From positions 372,001-436,000 of the forward strand of contig NZ_CP021455.1 of assembly GCF_002158865.1 (NCBI RefSeq): a stretch of DNA of 64,000 nt. Direction: 5' to 3'. Each line of letters opens with the position of its first letter. Position 1 is the stretch's first letter. The notes under the pieces were generated by a model. It was not told the origin of the DNA, did not search any database, and saw only the letters and a list, made by a program, of their open reading frames with translations. Source of the stretch: Comamonas serinivorans (GTDB lineage Bacteria > Pseudomonadota > Gammaproteobacteria > Burkholderiales > Burkholderiaceae_C). Shown here one piece after another: positions 62,443 to 64,000 of this stretch. The translations under genes and the position numbers were made by a program.

Positions 62443-62486
62443 CTGGGGGCGACTGCCGCCCGCGCGTGCGGCAGCAGTCGCCCCAG
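62443..62486 (-). other. Large intercistronic hairpin between fmdA and fmdB
   Basis: A long near-perfect stem (about 15 bp, GGGGCGACTGCTGCCGC paired with GGCGGCAGTCGCCCC) has no T-run. It probably stabilises or attenuates the operon message rather than ending it. It is not a member of the dyad-element family. Confidence 0.7.
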
Positions 62487-62490
62487 TGGC

Positions 62491-63717
62491 TCAGGTCAGG
62501 TCGTACGAGATCGGCATGTCGATGCTGCCGTCCAGGTGCTTGATCGGGCCAGCCGCGTTCGGGTTGATGTCGAAGTCGAAGATCTGCGTTGGCAGCCACA
62601 GCGTGGCGCAAGCGTTGGGCACGTCGACCACGCCGCTGATGTGACCCTGCACCGGGGCCGTGCCCAGGATGGAATAGGCCTGGGCGCCCGAGTAGCCGAA
62701 CTTCTTCAGGTACTCGATGGCGTTGAGGCAGGCCTGCTTGTAGGCCACGTTGACGTCGAGGTAGTACTGCTTGCCCGATTCGTCGACGCTGATGCCTTCG
62801 AAGATCACGTAGTCGTTGTACGTGGGCACGATGGGGCTGGGCTTGAAGATCGGGTTCTTGATGCCGTACTTGGCCATGCCGCCCTTGATGAGCGTGACCT
62901 TCATGTGCACCCAGCCAGCCATCTCGATGGCACCGCAGAAGGTGATCTCGCCATCGCCCTGGCTGAAGTGCAGGTCGCCCACCGAGAGGCCGGCGCCATC
63001 CACGTAGACCGGGAAGTAGACCTTGGCGCCGCGCGACAGGTCTTTGATGTCGCAGTTGCCGCCGTGCTCGCGCGGGGGCACGGTGCGCGCGCCGGTGGCG
63101 GCGGCCTTGTCACGTGCCTCACCCGTCAGCTGGCCCATGTGGGCCGTGGCGGTCCAGGGCGGGTTGGCCAGGTTGCCGTCCGGGTTGGTGTCGATCAGGG
63201 CCTGCTCGCGCGCGTTCCAGGCCTCGAGCATCTTGTGGTCGGGCAGGGTGCCGATCAGGCCGGGGTGGATGAGCCCGGCGTACTTCACGCCGGGGATGTG
63301 GCGCGAGGTGGTGAACATGCCGTGGAAGTCCCAGATCGACTTCTGCGCATGCGGGTAGTGGTCGGTCAGGAAGCCGCCGCCGTTCTTCTGCGAGAAGAAG
63401 CCGTTGAAGCCCCACTGGCTTTCGTCCTTGGCGCCGATGTCCAGCAGGTCGACCACCAGCAGGTCGCCCGGCTCGGCGCCGTGCACGCCGACGGGGCCCG
63501 ACAGGTAGTGCACCGTGGTCAGGTCCACGTCGCGCACGTCGTCGGCGCTGTCGTTGTTCTGGATGAAACCGCCGGTCCAGTCGTAGGTTTCCAGGATGAA
63601 GTCATCGCCGGGTTTGACCCAGCAGGCCATGGGGATGTCGGGGTGCCAGCGGTTGTGCACCTTTTCGTTCGTCGGGGCGGGTTGCGACAGATCGACCTTG
63701 ATGAGGGTTTCGGGCAT
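62491..63717 (-). CDS. fmdA: Formamidase
   Basis: 408 residues, matching the FmdA/AmdA acetamidase-formamidase family (Methylophilus type). Conserved HNRWHPDIP near residue 23, GLIHPGLIGTLPDHKML and GHISGVVDVPNACATLWLP at the end. It hydrolyses formamide to formate and ammonia in the cytoplasm. Its start is 46 bp from the stop of the ABC ATPase in the same operon. Confidence 0.93.
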   Translation of the reverse strand: MPETLIKVDLSQPAPTNEKVHNRWHPDIPMACWVKPGDDFILETYDWTGGFIQNNDSADDVRDVDLTTVHYLSGPVGVHGAEPGDLLVVDLLDIGAKDESQWGFNGFFSQKNGGGFLTDHYPHAQKSIWDFHGMFTTSRHIPGVKYAGLIHPGLIGTLPDHKMLEAWNAREQALIDTNPDGNLANPPWTATAHMGQLTGEARDKAAATGARTVPPREHGGNCDIKDLSRGAKVYFPVYVDGAGLSVGDLHFSQGDGEITFCGAIEMAGWVHMKVTLIKGGMAKYGIKNPIFKPSPIVPTYNDYVIFEGISVDESGKQYYLDVNVAYKQACLNAIEYLKKFGYSGAQAYSILGTAPVQGHISGVVDVPNACATLWLPTQIFDFDINPNAAGPIKHLDGSIDMPISYDLT

Positions 63718-63762
63718 GTTCAGCTCCAGGGTGAAGAAACGGCAATAAGGGAGGCGACGCGG

Positions 63763-64000
63763 TCACACCGACAGGTAGGACTTGATGTGGGCTTCGTTGG
63801 TGTTGGCGCGGCTGGTCTCGTGCACGAAACGCCCGCCTTCGATCACGAACAGGCGGTCGGCCACATCCATGGCGAAATGCAGCACCTGCTCGGACACCAC
63901 GATGGTGATTTCGCGCATCTTGCGAATCTCGTTCAGGGCCTTGGCGATGTCCTTGATGATGGACGGCTGGATGCCCTCGGTCGGCTCGTCGAGCAGCAGC
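63763..64000 (-). CDS. ABC transporter ATPase, C-terminal part (UrtE/FmdF-like)
   Basis: 78 residues cut by the window edge. Walker B LLLDEPTEGIQPSI is followed by TIVVSEQVLHFAMDVADR (H-loop region replaced by EQ, as in the LivF/UrtE class) and ends SYLSV. The ATPase of a branched-chain-type uptake system; in the amide cluster it should power urea or amide import with UrtA or a relative. Confidence 0.85.
   Translation of the reverse strand, partial: LLLDEPTEGIQPSIIKDIAKALNEIRKMREITIVVSEQVLHFAMDVADRLFVIEGGRFVHETSRANTNEAHIKSYLSV

Overview
The window is high-GC DNA with a gene set typical of a betaproteobacterium of the Burkholderiales, most likely Comamonadaceae. This rests on a Bug/TctC solute receptor, the PF08886-type GshA, MurU, YaeQ, a double-length UvrA and an AmiC/AmiR-flanked urea gene set. 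The species call is inference, because there is no rRNA in the window.

Layout. 1-17.8 kb: core metabolism and transport, with a DAHL-type sensor start carrying a frameshift, two TSUP permeases, murU, an rRNA pseudouridine synthase with an Arg/Gly-rich tail, a Spy-like protein, proA, gshA, kup, a dienelactone hydrolase, TctC and a branched-chain-type binding protein. 18-21 kb: a TonB siderophore receptor behind a Fur box, followed by a 14-copy 7-bp tandem repeat. 21.3-27.6 kb: a 2125-residue double UvrA. 27.8-34 kb: ornithine cyclodeaminase-like, SUKH/L12-like, MaoC, yaeQ, purB and a GST. 34.1-40.5 kb: a lower-GC surface-polysaccharide island (glycosyltransferase, a three-enzyme fusion, methyltransferase). 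It is bracketed by 121-123 bp direct repeats that start in the last codons of the GST gene. 40.7-44.2 kb: pirin, DUF1439, an alpha/beta hydrolase and a VOC protein. 44.4-64 kb: a urea/amide nitrogen cluster. On the minus strand it has amiR-amiC, then amide genes (ABC ATPase, fmdA, fmdB, amiE, NorQ-like and NorD-like). On the plus strand it has hupE, urtA, ureE, ureF, ureAB, ureC, ureG, ureD and an amidase, plus a Fur-family regulator and an FTR1-like permease.

The main discovery is a family of short palindromic elements, 20 copies in 64 kb, which I have not seen described. Each reads R-GTAT-N11-CGWT-N8-AWCG-N11-ATAC-Y. In 19 of 20 copies the GTAT...ATAC core is exactly 46 nt, while the arms vary and co-vary. 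Copies lie after genes, between operon genes (ureAB/ureC, ureG/ureD, fmdB/amiE), over start codons, inside a longer inverted repeat, and in frame inside uvrA (two) and the norD-like gene (one). Two copies lie in the direct repeats bordering the polysaccharide island. A mobile hairpin, a nucleoprotein site or a recombination site are all possible; the sequence does not decide between them.

How the genes work together: UrtA and the ABC ATPase at the right edge point to uptake of urea and short amides. AmiE and FmdA release ammonia from aliphatic amides and formamide, and urease (UreABC with UreDEFG and the HupE/UreJ nickel permease) hydrolyses urea. AmiC and AmiR probably sense the amide or urea and act by antitermination at a strong terminator in the urtA leader.
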